Shown here in pieces: positions 17,011 through 29,600 of a DNA stretch of 64,000 nt (position 1 is its first letter; each line of letters starts with the position of its first letter). This DNA is from Mytilus trossulus (lineage: Eukaryota; Mollusca; Bivalvia; Mytilida; Mytilidae), in NCBI RefSeq assembly GCF_036588685.1, contig NC_086380.1, positions 35,664,692 through 35,728,691 of the forward strand, in the 5' to 3' direction. The translations under genes were made by a program, and so were the position numbers. The notes below the pieces were generated by a model. The model did no database searches. It saw nothing but the letters and a program-made list of their open reading frames with translations, and was not told the origin of the DNA.

Positions 17011-19172
17011 TCACGTTCATTTAACTGATGTTCAATTCGATTTGGAAGAGACACATCAAGTTAAAAACATAAAATAAGGAAATCATGTAAATTCTAAATA
17101 GATACTAGAGCGTTGGCGTGATCATGGTAAACGTCTCTTGTTATATTTACATCATGTTCCAAAGTAAACATAGTCAAAAAGATACACATTAACGAGACAA
17201 ATAATCAGTGTGATTGTACACTGATGTCTTATTGTTGTTTCATCTAATACAAATGTTTAGTTAGATATTAGGTACATGCTTCTGTAAACAATACTTTACT
17301 AACAATTCTATATCCTGAACATAACATTAGCAAACTTATATTGTTTAGAAATTATTTTGGATCAATTAGATACAAGTAAGACTATCAACAGATTCACATT
17401 ACCTAACCGATAAATTTTATATAATTTATTTTAAGTTTTGGAATAAATCATCTTGTGTTCTTCTTATGTTGACCGACAGTTAGGTTCGTTTAATCCACCA
17501 TTTTTTATTTGTTTTTTTTTCATTTTACCTTTGATTAGATCTGTGTTCTCTATTTATATCTTTTTTTCAATTGGGCGGTTTATAATGACAGAAAGGTTAA
17601 TTCATAAGTCTTTTTGTCCTTCTGTTGCATTAGTTACTGGACTGTTTCGACAATGCTTTGATAATTTCAAAGAATGGTCCTCATGTACTTGTGCACATTC
17701 AATTTTATTTAATCATGTGTACTAGTATTTCATATCCTCATTCAAATATTTGTTTTAAAGGTTTACTTAGGAATGAGTTACATACCACCATTCAAATGTG
17801 TACCCATCTGTCATAAATCAGAATTCAGAAGAAAAGATATAAAGAGGGGAAATTAATAAATGACAAGTTGAAGAAAAAATATCACGTCATATACCGATGG
17901 ACGACCAAAAATTACAGTTTGGACATACCAGTGGACATCTTTATCATTTACTTTTTTGTCATTTGGTTTTACTATATAATATTTTCCTTATTTCTCTTCT
18001 TTTTCTAGTCTGGTCATACTTATACACGCACTTTGAACTTCTGTATTTACATTTGTACTTGTTTATCCTTCATTTCATAATTCCTTTCTTTGAGTCAGCA
18101 ATAAATTATGGGAAAGTTATAACCCCTACTTAAGGTAATGAAATAATGCGTACAGTCTTTATTCCTTCTATTGTAGGTCAATGCCTTCTTTAACTGACTG
18201 GAATTAAACCCATTGGGTATGTCAATCCTAGTCCTTGATTAGTCTTTAATATTTCATTCAAGTTTTAAGTTCTTAGTGAATAACATTTGTTCAGCTTTCC
18301 CATGTATGAAATGGAAATTGTGTAAAATAAGTAATATTAAAAAGATCTTTTTCGGCTTCTTTTTTATGTTTTATCTATCAAACATGTTTAGAGTAGGCAC
18401 TTGTTTTTACATAATTCGAATAATGGTTCTACTTTTATTACAATCACTCCATTTGTGGACCAAGTGTCAATTTTTGAATAAGTATAGAAGTTTACTGTAT
18501 AGTCAAACGTATACTAGTATTGTACTCTACAGTCCGAAGTTCATTTTGCATGTGTTTTTCTAATGTAAGTTTGGTTTTCATGAAATTTACAATGTTGCAT
18601 CTAACATGTGTTTTTTTCTATCTATGTAAGAATAAGAACACTCACAGATTGCAATCCATTTTGATTCCGTATCGAAAACGTCACACCTAGTTTGTGGTTG
18701 GGTTCGTGATGCTCGCGCCTTGTGTTTAATGATCAATGTTTTATTTTGTGTACTACTGTTTTTCTGTTTTTATTTTCTTGTTTAGCCTTATCGTTGTCAG
18801 TTTATTTGTTATCATTCGTCCTTCTTTTAAAAATAGATTGTCTTTTTACTACCTTTTTTATCTAGACATTTTTGAAAGGTGAAATGTTTAATTTGCACGA
18901 GTTTAAAAAGTAGATCGTTAATTTTAAAGTAAAGAGAAAGAGAGAAGCTATTTGACTAGACTGTAAAATAATATGTTGTTTAATATCATTTAAATGTAAA
19001 AGCTTTAAGACTGTCACGTATTTATATATTTACTTAATGAGCTTTCAATAATAACTTCCTTAATATCTGATTACCTATTAACCTTTAATACATTCACTAC
19101 ATTTAAAATACAGTTCGAGTAAATTAAATCTTACAGTAATGTTTGTATTGATTATGCGAACTTGATTTAATA

Positions 19173-19584
19173 TCTGACCCTTTTATCCAATCGTCATTGG
19201 AGACAAAGACGCGGATAAGTAGTATAGTTCAGGAGCCTCAATAGTTTCCGTTTATTTTTGTATCGTCTTTTCCCTTGATTAACTATATAATAAAAAAACA
19301 ACAAGTAATATCTGACCCTTTTATCCAATCGTCATTGGAGACAAAGACGGATAAGTAGTATAGTTCAGGAGCCTCAGTAGTATTTTCGTTTATTTTTGTA
19401 TCGTCTTTTCCCTTGATTAACTATATAATAAACAAACAACAAGTAAATCTGACCCTTTTATCCAATCGTCATTGGAGACAAAGACGGATAAGTAGTATAG
19501 TTCAGGAGCCTCAGTAGTATTTCCGTTTATTTTTGTATCGTCTTTTCCCTTGATTAACTATATAATAAACAAACAACAAGTAAA
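19173..19584 (+). repeat. Triplicated 137-138-bp unit, promoter-like
   Basis: Three tandem units start at 19173, 19311 and 19448 (TCTGACCCTTTTATCC) and differ by only a few bases. Each has a CCAAT/ATTGG inverted pair (CCAATCGTCATTGG), a GGATAAG GATA-type site and the TATA-like CTATATAATAAA. The array ends about 70 bp before a possible 5' exon of the 20273 gene. Promoter function is inference; the repeat itself is plain in the sequence. Confidence 0.85.
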
Positions 19585-19655
19585 TCTATTGTGCTAAACC
19601 CACGTGTTAGAACATGTAAATCACTTGAGAAACAGATGTGTCACTGTCGACAATC

Positions 19656-19707
19656 ATGGCGTGTTTTTCTCGGTCCGGATATTGTGTAATATTAATTTTC
19701 CCAGTTG
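19656..19707 (+). other. Possible 5' exon of the 20273 gene (short upstream ORF)
   Basis: An ATG at 19656 opens a hydrophobic reading, MACFSRSGYCVILIFPV, ending at a good donor (G|GTAAGT, 19708). The next acceptor, TTTTTTTTTCAG at 20123, would carry this reading into a stop (GAA AGA TAA), so it cannot be the N-terminus of the main protein through that join. It may be a 5' UTR exon with a 20-codon upstream ORF. Transcript data would decide. Confidence 0.3.
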
Positions 19708-20272
19708 GTAAGTTAAAAGTTTAAAAGAAGTGTATTGATAAAAAAAAATGTCATTGATTTGAAAGTGTCAGACTTAAGTGTTTGAGTTGTCTCACTTTTA
19801 TTTTCTGTTATATCAATGCCGTATGTACTCAAAATAAATATGTATACAAATATAGATAGATGCGAACAAAATAAATCTCGATTTAAGAACCATATGAATA
19901 GACGTCAATTTATTCCTTTGATATTTCATGAATGAATAAAATCTATTAAAAGTATTCCTAATTAGTATGTGAGAATGCGATCCTTTTCCTTTTCACAAAA
20001 TTCACTCTATTCAAAGTATATTGAAAGTAAAATCAACTGTATTCAATAGTGTTTATCAAGATTGTGGTTCATTGTATGAAAATGTTGTCACTGATCTGAA
20101 TGTTTAAATACTTTTTTTTTCAGTTGAAAGATAACTTGGTATTACAGTTATTTTGATGAGAAGATTATACATCGACAATCAGGCACCGATGAAACTACTA
20201 TATGCCCGCCAAAATATCACGTTAGTTCGATGAGGGAAGAAGTTAACTCGTTGTGTATTCGTTGAACATCAA

Positions 20273-21907
20273 ATGAAAATATTAGTTTTATCCCTCATTC
20301 AGATATGGATTATATTTTATTTGATTCATGTTACAAAACCTTCAGTAATATTAAACAGACTTGCAAATACAACGAAAGCAGGTGTTATTGATTCACGAAA
20401 TAGTTCAAAACCAGTGTTTTATAACCTTGACCGATGGCTTGCTAACCAAGTATCAAAAGGAAAAACTTTTCAAAGTATTACGATAATACCAGTACTAGCT
20501 ATAATTGCTTTCTTGTGGATTATTTGTCTGCGCGCTTGTAAATGGATGAGAGAAGACTCTAAATTCCACGAAAGAGGATGTAGTTATGACGTCACATCGT
20601 ATGTTATTGTGACGCAGGAAGATCAAGATTTTGACGAATTGAATTTATCGACCTCGCATCTGGTATATGATACTGTAACTTCGATGAAAGGTTTACAAAA
20701 CCGAATCGATAATAAAATGTATGATACGGTGACCTCGTATGCGTCGTTAGTGAAATATAACACAGCAATGAATGCAAGAAGGAGTCCGACACCAGACATA
20801 CAAAAACCGGAGGGTATAAAAGAAACTGTTCAAAAGAATGGCCGATTTTATATTGCACCAGTGATTGATAATTATGTACGCTTAAAAAATACTATGAACT
20901 CAAAAAAGTTAAAACCTTCTCTTAAACAACCTAGTTTTCATTTGAGGGATATTACAGATTTCAGTGCATCAATGTCGTACGAAAACAGACTACCGAAACG
21001 GTCACCTCGTCGGTCGGTGTCGGACAGTCGATTGTTTTCAGCAGGTTCAGGAATTATTAAAACAAACAGACGAAATGTTTCAATTCAAGTGAAAAAAAGT
21101 GTTAGTAAATTGACATTTGGATCAGCTGTTTCACGAGACGAAAATTCCAATAAAAGTCCTATTGAATGTACTTCTTTAAATCCAAACGTGGGAGACGTAT
21201 ACATACTTAATGATATTAAAGATTTAAATGAAATTTGTGACCACCCAACCGTGATGAATAATAATAAGTTATATACAACCGCTATGATACATGCTAATTG
21301 TGTATCTAACGAAGAAGAAATAAATCAAAATAGCAACATATCTATGAAAGAATCACATAAAACATTAAAATCTCATGGAATGAAAAAAGAAAATGATAAT
21401 GTCATATCAAGTTTGACGCTTTCTAAAGACCTTGATAAATACAATGAAAACATTCCATCTAGAAATGAACAAAAGTGCAAAACATGCAAAGAAAATGAAG
21501 AAAATTCAAATGATTGCAGTATTAAAGTAAATAATAACCACCGTAACGAACAAATATATACCTCAAACACAGAATTGTCTTCCAAATGCCAAAACTCTGT
21601 CGTAAAACTCAATGACCGTGAACATGTGCGTTGTTCATTGTGTTTAAAGAACGACAATAGGCACTCATGTGTGATTTCTGAAAACTGTGCACATACGTCT
21701 TCCGAACTTCATGCCAATGACGATTTACAAAAGCAACAGTCTTCATCAGGAAATATATTAAAAGAAGATTGTAATCGCAATGACGAATTTATTATGCATA
21801 AACAAACTTCGGTTCAGACAAATAACTATATTTGTGATGAATGCTCAAAGATTACGAATCATACACTTTCATCTACATTCCAAAATAAGTCATGTTCATG
21901 CAAATAA
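20273..21907 (+). CDS. Single-pass membrane protein with GCSYDVT juxtamembrane motif (uncharacterised)
   Basis: 544 aa in one exon. Residues 1-20 are a hydrophobic signal-like segment. A short ectodomain follows with N-glycosylation sequons at about 32 and 43. A transmembrane helix spans about 68-88, followed by a long, Lys/Ser/Asn-rich cytosolic tail. Just inside the membrane is FHERGCSYDVTSYVIV (98-113), then two related tyrosine motifs (VYDTVTSM, MYDTVTSY) around MKGLQNRIDNK. The C-terminal part has CxxC pairs (CKTC, CSLC, CDEC) and a CSC end. The membrane-proximal region matches the 231-aa protein at 42994, so the two are paralogues. I do not recognise the family. A signalling or adaptor role through the tail is only a guess. 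A partial broken copy lies at 22311-22437. Confidence 0.8.
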   Translation: MKILVLSLIQIWIIFYLIHVTKPSVILNRLANTTKAGVIDSRNSSKPVFYNLDRWLANQVSKGKTFQSITIIPVLAIIAFLWIICLRACKWMREDSKFHERGCSYDVTSYVIVTQEDQDFDELNLSTSHLVYDTVTSMKGLQNRIDNKMYDTVTSYASLVKYNTAMNARRSPTPDIQKPEGIKETVQKNGRFYIAPVIDNYVRLKNTMNSKKLKPSLKQPSFHLRDITDFSASMSYENRLPKRSPRRSVSDSRLFSAGSGIIKTNRRNVSIQVKKSVSKLTFGSAVSRDENSNKSPIECTSLNPNVGDVYILNDIKDLNEICDHPTVMNNNKLYTTAMIHANCVSNEEEINQNSNISMKESHKTLKSHGMKKENDNVISSLTLSKDLDKYNENIPSRNEQKCKTCKENEENSNDCSIKVNNNHRNEQIYTSNTELSSKCQNSVVKLNDREHVRCSLCLKNDNRHSCVISENCAHTSSELHANDDLQKQQSSSGNILKEDCNRNDEFIMHKQTSVQTNNYICDECSKITNHTLSSTFQNKSCSCK

Positions 21908-22074
21908 ACATTTTAATGATACTGAAATTATCATTTGCATAATTAATTTTCAAATAACTGATCATTTCGGTTCATCTTACCAAAGGTTATAGAAATGTTG
22001 GCCTATATTATTTTTTTTCAAAATTACAAAACAATTTTGATCTTATATAACAGAAGAACATTCAAACTCGATCA

Positions 22075-22262
22075 TTGGTCGAAAACAAACTGCCAACGAT
22101 ATCGCTAACAAGGATAAGACAAACAGACAAACAAAAATACACAAAACACAACATAGAAAACTTAAGATTGAGCAATTAGAACCCAGCCAAACGTTGGGGT
22201 TGATCTGCGTAGCTCCTAAGGGGAAAGCAGATCGTCTTCCACATGTGACACCTGTCATGTTT
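22075..22262 (+). repeat. Dispersed repeat family D (partial)
   Basis: Contains AAGACAAACAGACAAACAA, CACAACATAGAAAACTTAAG and GATCGTCTTCCACATGTG, as in the 40098 and 47958 copies. Confidence 0.65.
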
Positions 22263-22310
22263 GCTCATGTAAGAACAAACAAGTTATTGTATTATACCAC
22301 AAGAAAATTT

Positions 22311-22437
22311 CAACAAAAGTCCTATCGAATGTACCTCTTACATCCAAACGTGAGAGACCTATACATACTTAATGATATTAAAGTTTTATAAGAAATTTGT
22401 GACCGCCCAACCGTGATGAATAATAAAAATAATAAGC
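22311..22437 (+). pseudogene. Broken partial copy of the 20273 gene
   Basis: About 127 bp closely match 21147-21270 inside the membrane protein gene (LNPNVGDVYILNDIKDL region). The copy reads HPNVRDLYILNDIKVL and then hits TAA. Its later part, CCGCCCAACCGTGATGAAT, still matches. It has no start, membrane segment or flanking exon. It is a local duplicate of an internal coding piece, separated from its source by a repeat D fragment. Confidence 0.8.
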
Positions 22438-22489
22438 AAGATCAAACTTCAAGATCAAAATTTAGTTCTTAATTTAGTAATGTTGTGGA

Positions 22490-22812
22490 GTATTATTTCC
22501 CCGAGTGTATCACCAGCCCAATAGTCGTCACTGCTGTATTGACATGAATTATCATTGATATGGTCATTAGTATATATTAACTGTTTAAAACACTTTGCAT
22601 TTTTTTAAAATACTAAAGATTTTCTACATCAGGAATAGATTGCCTTATCCGTATTTGGCAAAACGTTTTGGAATTTTTGGTCCTCACTTCTCTTCAGCTT
22701 CGTACCTTATTTGTCATTTTTAACATTTTTGATTCGAGAGTCACTTATGAGTCTTCTGTAGATGAAATGCGAGTCTGTCGCAAATACAAAATGTCAATCC
22801 TGGTATCTATGA
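22490..22812 (+). repeat. Dispersed repeat family C
   Basis: Contains CCCCGAGTGTATCACCAGCC, TGAGTCTTCTGTAGATGAAA and AATCCTGGTATCTATGAT. A somewhat diverged copy. Confidence 0.65.
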
Positions 22813-23344
22813 TAATTTTTTGTTAGTTGCTTATATTGTTTGTCGTTCTGGACAAAAACATTTAATTCAAACTAACTAGGTAGATCTGAGTAGAACAAGC
22901 TAAGATCTGCTATGAAGCATACGTTCATATCTGATTGATACTTAAGTTGCTTGCCTAATTTCCACAATGACAAATATCTTATGTATACTCAGGACAGAGG
23001 TAGTTTCAAGAAGAGGGAGTCCGAAATGCATGAAAAAAATCAATGAAAGACTATATGTCAACCAACGGAATGAATGGACAAAGATTGTCATATGCTTGAC
23101 TTGGTTTAGACAATTTTAAAAAGAAAACGGTTTTCCCTGAAAATAACCTACCGAGTTGGACTTATCACTGGAATTGTACATACATGAACAACTCGACAGG
23201 TGATTCATGTAGACCAGATTCTCCTAACCCTTCCGGAGCAGCTGAAATTACCCTAGTTAGCTGATTTAGATCAACTTGCTCAGTTATAGGATTTATATGT
23301 TGTGTTTTGTATACTGTTGATTATGTTTTTTAGGTTTTTTTTCT

Positions 23345-23435
23345 ATATTTTTTTCTTTTTGACATGGCGTTGTCAGTTTATTTTCAAACATGAGTTTTTA
23401 TGTCCCTTTGTTATCTTTCTCCTCGTTTTTAAACA
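23345..23435 (-). repeat. Dispersed repeat family D fragment
   Basis: GGCGTTGTCAGTTTATTTTC followed by TTTATGTCCCTTTGTTATC is the reverse complement of the start of family D (GAGGGACGAAAGATACC...). Confidence 0.55.
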
Positions 23436-23834
23436 TTTGTTTCATCAATTTTTAAGGTGGCATATAAAAGTTGTTATATCTGTGATTTCTTTTTCATGCC
23501 TCTCGTATTGATTTGAACAATCCTTCACGACTAAAGAAAGGACTTTAATTCCCTTTCATTTAACTTTCAATAAGTAGCAATATACCAGTAGCGCTTAATT
23601 TGATTTTGAATATACATCTATTTATATTCCCGGGCTTTGTTTGCTTTCAAGAGTAATTTAGCAAATGTTTGTTTGTACGGAAAAAACATTCTAAACCAAG
23701 GGTTCGTAGTGATTAAGTTTAAACTGAACTCATTGAAAGTTTTAGCCGCACCATCATATTATCATATTTGACGTCATAGATGACAATGAATATGTGATTT
23801 TTTTGTAATTCAATTCTTTTTGTCTTTTCTACAA

Positions 23835-23990
23835 TACAGGCGAAAGATGCCGAAGGCACATTCAAATTCAAAATCCAAAAAATACACTGTCAACGCAATG
23901 GCTTACAAAAAGTCAAACAAACAACAGTAAATAAAACACAACATAAAAAAACTAAAAACTAAGAAACTCGAAACCCACCAAAACCGGGGA
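23835..23990 (+). repeat. Dispersed repeat family D
   Basis: Contains GGCGAAAGATGCCGAAGG, CACTGTCAACGCAATGGC and CACAACATAAAAAAACT, then AAACCCACCAAAACCGGGG. Confidence 0.6.
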
Positions 23991-24659
23991 TATATGATAT
24001 ACACGTTTTGTTGTCGAGTTTGTACATCGCATTAACAAGGTGATGGGTAATGACTTTGATTAAAATCAACCAATTATATTTCAATAGTCCATTTGACAAC
24101 TACCGATTTGATTATTTTATTACACACTTTTTAAGCAAATTACTTTCCTTTGTCAATCGTAGGCTGGTTCCATGCCGGACAAGATGCCCTGTTGCCAATG
24201 TAAAGCATGATGAATTGAAAGTGATGTATCGGCGGTTTAACTAAATTAAATTTGTCATGAAAAATATTTTCTGGTGTCAAAAGTATTTAGCTAAACAATA
24301 AATTAATGTAACCAAAAGATTAAAAAACCTTATAGATTACTCACATTACGCTCAGGTACATTTGCTCTGTCTGCTAGCTCTCCATTGTAAATAAAAAATC
24401 ATGTGCGTCATAAGGGAGACAACCAAAGTAGGGATCTTTAATTACAGGGTTAATCACGGGAATTGGCAAATAGCCTATTGACTACACAAATATTCAAAGT
24501 TTCATATGGATTATTTGATAAATGATGAAAATCAAATGCTTACACTTGTTTGTCATTGCAGCTACATTGTTCATTAAGATATTGAAAACGTAGAATTGTT
24601 CCTTGTTCATGAATTACATGGAAATTTTCAAATAACATGATGATGTTCTAGATGATTTG

Positions 24660-24826
24660 TTTATTTAAGGAATGAATGTAATATTTTTTCTGTCTATGAA
24701 GAAATAACATAAAAATGATGTGCACACTGAATAACGCGCGTAGCGGGTTATTTAACAGTGTGCAACACATTTTTTGTGTTATTTCGAATAGACAGAAAAA
24801 ATATTACAGTCATTTCTTATAACTTA
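24660..24826. mobile_element. Fold-back (hairpin) element
   Basis: The arm TGTAATATTTTTTCTGTCTA is mirrored by TAGACAGAAAAAATATTACA. Inner arms GTGCACACTG and CAGTGTGCAAC continue the pairing around a GC-rich centre (ACGCGCGTAGCGGG). The whole stretch folds into one long imperfect hairpin, typical of fold-back MITEs. No coding capacity. Confidence 0.7.
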
Positions 24827-25258
24827 ATTCTAAATTCCATGTTATACCGTAGAAAACCATGAAATACGTTGATGACGTCACGGTCACATGACTAAATTAT
24901 CTCTATGGGTTCATAACAAAATAATTTCAGCCAATCAGAAGTCGCATTACATCCAAAATTAAATTATATGTCTTTGTATATAATTGCATATAAACTCATC
25001 ATATATACTGATGGTGTGACTCGTTTTCTATGTATCGGTAAGGTATAGTGTCTTTTTTTTCTTCGTTTTTCCATCAATGTAATATAGTAACGTTTTCCTC
25101 TTGCAGTTTGGTCATTTGTTACTCGGAAGCTATAACTCCATTCGACAGTAGTCTGAGAATTAAGTTTTCCTTCAGTTCATACTTCCTTCTATTGGGAAAA
25201 CTATTATAACAAATATACCGAACTCCAAGTAAAATTTTAAACGGAAAGACCTTTATAA

Positions 25259-25360
25259 CACGATTTGCTTCAAAAGTAGTTTGGTTAATTACAAAACAAT
25301 CTACAACGACAGTACGTGGTTAAGACTTGAGAAATATTAAAGAAAGTAGTATCTGACAAA
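25259..25360 (+). repeat. 102-bp inverted repeat, left arm
   Basis: Starts CACGATTTGCTTCAAAAGTA. It is an almost exact reverse complement of 26540-26641. The 1.2 kb between the arms has no recognised gene, and no target duplication was seen at the outer edges. Confidence 0.85.
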
Positions 25361-26539
25361 TAACATAAGAATAAAAGCTCAAAAACGTCCAACGTATGGA
25401 AACAGCTGTCATATTTCCGACTTTATGACTCGATTCATGCATTTCATTATTTATAAAGAAACTGATATCTTAAACCTAGTTTTATAGCATTGACAATTAT
25501 ATACTAGTATTTAAAATCATTGCATTAATTAACAGCATGTGCTAAAATCGTGATATGCATATAAATTTATTTATTTATGTCAATGATTTGATGATTTAAA
25601 GATTTTAAATACTTACTTGCTTTTAACATTGACTTTATCAAATCTTTAAGTGAAGAATGTTGTTTATGTGTTGCTGTTAAGCGATAAATTCAATTAATGC
25701 TTAACCAACACATGTAGTTAATGTATATTTCGGTTCCTGTAGTAGGAAGCACACTTCACTATCCTTTCTTAAATTATGTAACCTGTATTTCCCTTTAGTG
25801 GTCATCCTGTTGACACTTGAACAATCGTAGATGAACTGTTTAGGTTTTTTATCATGTGTTTTGTTTTTACCACATATGGTATCGGTAGGTTAAAGAACGG
25901 GTTTGTTCGATTATCAAACGGATCTGTGTCGTTCTTTGTACTTCATTCTTCGAATTATCCTCTACCTAAAGTGGTAGGTATAAATTGTTACATTTGTTAT
26001 TCTCGTCGGATTTTCTTCGTTTGTTTCTGTATGTTACATTTTAATGTTGTGTCGTTGTTCTTCTCTTATATTTAATGCATTTCCCTCAGTTTGTAACCCG
26101 GGTTTGTTTTTTTCTATCGATTTATGAGTTTCGAATAGCCGTATACTACTGTTGCCTTTAGTGTTCTGGGGAGTCCGTCTGTTCTTCTGTTCGTCGTTTC
26201 GTTCGTTTGTCCGTCTGTCTGTTCCAATGTTGTAGCCGCAACTGTTCCTGAACGTCGTGATTTAATTTTGGGAAACTTTCGAAAACAAATACTGACCTGA
26301 TGCATTTTTACACCAACATTACAATTGATTTTTTCATCCAAATGATTCTTTGTGGTTTTCTTTTGCATTAAATGTCCTGATTTATTTTGAAACAACAATA
26401 AGTATTTGCATTCGCTTCTTCTCTTCGTCCCTGAGACCAATGTAAATAGTCTTTCTAAGTAATCTTCACTATGTTATGCCTATCCCATAATTGTTTTAGT
26501 CAGAAGAATGTTTAGGTCTACTTGTAGAAAATATTGGAC

Positions 26540-26641
26540 TTTGTCGGATACTACTTTCTTTAATATTTCTCAAGTCTTAACCACGTACTGTCGTTGTAGA
26601 TTGTTTTGTAATTAACCAAACTACTTTTGAAGCAAATCGTG
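26540..26641 (-). repeat. 102-bp inverted repeat, right arm
   Basis: Ends TACTTTTGAAGCAAATCGTG, the complement of the left arm start. Arm lengths are identical, and only a base or so differs over the parts compared by eye. Confidence 0.85.
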
Positions 26642-29600
26642 GCAATTGTTTACAACTTAATTGTATTAAGGTAATTTGTTATATCATTTTGCTCGCAGAA
26701 CCAAAATGTACCGGGAACAGGAGTGGTTGGTACTTTGTATGGTCTGGTGTATCGTTCAATAGTTTGTTCATGTATTCATGGTATCATTAATTGAAAAGTA
26801 ATTTTATAAAATACAAAAATCCTGGCTACCAATCTCAGCTTGATAAACTACTGTAACATACTACTTTAATACATATCCGAAAAGGTATTTTAATATAAAG
26901 TCATTGCAAAAGATCTAAACTCTTATCTTATGAATGTATGATACAAGAAAATACCTGCATATACCGATAGCTCAGAAGTGGAAGCTATATTTTCTTCGTT
27001 CTTTTAATTGTAGATTAATTGTAAGGAGATCACATGTTCTTCTAATTGGAGAATTGCCATGATGATACAATCGTTACATGTGATGAACCATCGTCACTAA
27101 GCTTCATGTGTTACTCTATCATTTGCATACAGTACATTTGACATTTATTACTGCCTTGATTTATCTTTTGTCTGATTATGTTGCATATGATTTGATAATA
27201 GTTATCAAGAAGGAGGTTAATCTGGTAAACTATAAACCTTATTTTACAATAATGTACCTTGAATTGTTAACTCCACATCATTGATAAGTTGTAAAGTTCT
27301 TTGAAGGGGGGAAACATGGCTTCATAAAAAATCCTAAATGTAAGAAAGACGGACACAATACGATACTAAAAAGTAAAGATTACGCGACACCATCCTGATA
27401 CCCAGGTGCTCCTGAAGAGTTAAAAATACCTGCTCTGCGGGTGATATTCAATGCGCTTCTCCTTGTTAGGAAACGTTGAATCATGAAAACCAATAGACAA
27501 AGAGAAAAAGGGCAAAACATTGAAAATATATTAAAATTAGAGTTATAATGACATAAGCATGGTTGACCTGTTATGATATTGACGGTCATATATATAGCTG
27601 TTAACTATTTAGTATATTGATGTTTTCAAATATTTTTGGCACTTCTTTTCACAATGATTTGTTCTGGTGGATCTGTGATGGTTATTACTGATTATGCAGA
27701 ATGCATATAATTATGTACTGTCTAAATACTGGAAAATTGCATCGTTATCTCAATATGTAAGCTATGGAATTTGTTTAGATCTTTTACTATTAAAAAATGA
27801 AATACAGTCATTCTTTTCTTTAACAACTCCATTCGTTTCATTGTGTTTATCTTCTAAATTTAAATGAGACTTTACTCATTTTGTATTTATCGAAGCATTA
27901 TGTCAACTATCCTTAAATCATCCGAGTTATTTTTTGTTATAAACATTTGCATTATTAAGGCATATCATAAAATTTCTGAGAAACCTTAATGATTCTTTTT
28001 TTGCTAAAATAAGGGCTTAAAATGTCTAGTATTAACTTGTGAATCACTCCAAAATTCGAAAAAGGTACTAGTATTCAATTATGTTTTTGCTATACCATCA
28101 TCCACGTGAAAATATTACTGCGCTTGGAAAACCGTTTTTACTTTGTAAAAAAATGAGTACAGAGTTACAACAAACACAAACTAACAATCAAAGAAACGAG
28201 TAGGTTCGCTAAATTCCTATGGCTATGTGAACTGTTGTAACGGTGGTTTGTCTTTCGTGCCTTTCTCTTTCTCCCTTTTTCAAAACCCTGGATCCGAACT
28301 CGCAAGGAGCGTGAGACTTTGTCGGCATGAGCATCAGATTTATGACAAAAAACTAGTTTCAACAGACAACATGTTGTGGATTTGGCAACATTGGATTAAG
28401 GATAGATGCCATTGATACAAAAATAATACTTAAAAAAACTGTTCATTAAAAAGAAACAAAACTTTTACAAAGATTACAAGTGGAAGAACAGTCGCGAAAA
28501 TAAAGAGCACACTTATAGTCCACGAAACGTATATAAGAAAACTTAAGTTTTTTAAGCTATATTAGTACCTAAGATGAAATCACCAGCGCCGAATGAGCAT
28601 ACGATAATGATGAGCTATCATAAAATGTCTGAAATTATCGATAATATTAAACAAGGGAGCAGTTGTGTTCATGATAACTACTGAGATTTCACATTTGAAC
28701 TTGAAAGGTTTTGAAATAATTAAAATGAACTTAAATGAAATATATTTCGAATTACCGTAAACAGTGATACTCGGGAAATTGTAGACGCTTTAATTCATAT
28801 TTATCATGTTTATTAAAGATTTAAATAATTCAAGAAATACAGTGTTGAATAGAATTGGCCGCACGTGGTATGGTTTCGCTCATTATTGAGGGTTGTACGG
28901 TCATCTTTGGTTGTCTACGCCCACGCTATTTCAACAGTTGAGTTGTCTCATAGGTAATCAATCCGCATATATATTCTGATGCAAGATTTAAATAATTCAA
29001 GAGATACTTTGTGGAATATTTTTGCAGGAAAAAACAGTAAACGAGGTCTAGCAATACGTTAAACACCACAGGCATTTTTAATATTAGCAAGTAGGTGCTC
29101 TTAAGGTAACAGAAATATCAAAAAAAAAGTTACACTAGTGAGAATAGAGTGAACGAGGATCACCACCCCACACTGACACTAGGTCATATCTGAATAACGC
29201 TTTCCCCGGTACTCGGAGGGTAAAATAATTCAAACTGGTAGCAGTAATGAACTGACCGCTCTGGTAAACAGAGGAAACCATTTATAAAAAACACAACTTC
29301 GCTGTGGTATCCCAGGAAACATGCTGGCATATGGTGTAACGTAGAATTATAGGGTCATAACCCCCCACCCCCAAACACCCCACCTATCATATTGCCAGAT
29401 CCCACCCCTGCATTAACATCATAATAGTATAAACTCTCAAGAATAAGATAGTCATATGTTTGTATTATAACCCAGCACGACATTGTATGTTAAAATCAGG
29501 GGGACCCGTAAGTCTATAGCTATCATCAGCATATATAAATTAGCATTTTCTCAATAAAGACGTCTTATCTGATGCCTTGAGTGCAAGGTTGTGTGAATAT

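Larger units (their letters stand above)
13151..19172. other. Intergenic region without recognised genes
   Basis: No exon with conserved coding sequence was recognised. It holds a reverse family A fragment near 13610-13720 and a family F copy at 16775-17010. The rest is AT-rich unassigned sequence. Confidence 0.55.

Noticed and set aside
21373-21657. Minus-strand open readings inside the 20273 and 42994 genes
   Set aside because: Shadows of the coding strand. The plus-strand readings are longer and share conserved motifs.
26114-26440. 108-aa minus-strand open reading between the 102-bp inverted repeats
   Set aside because: No recognised motif, low-complexity Thr/Arg stretch and no splice or start context. 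I considered a transposase but saw no catalytic residues.
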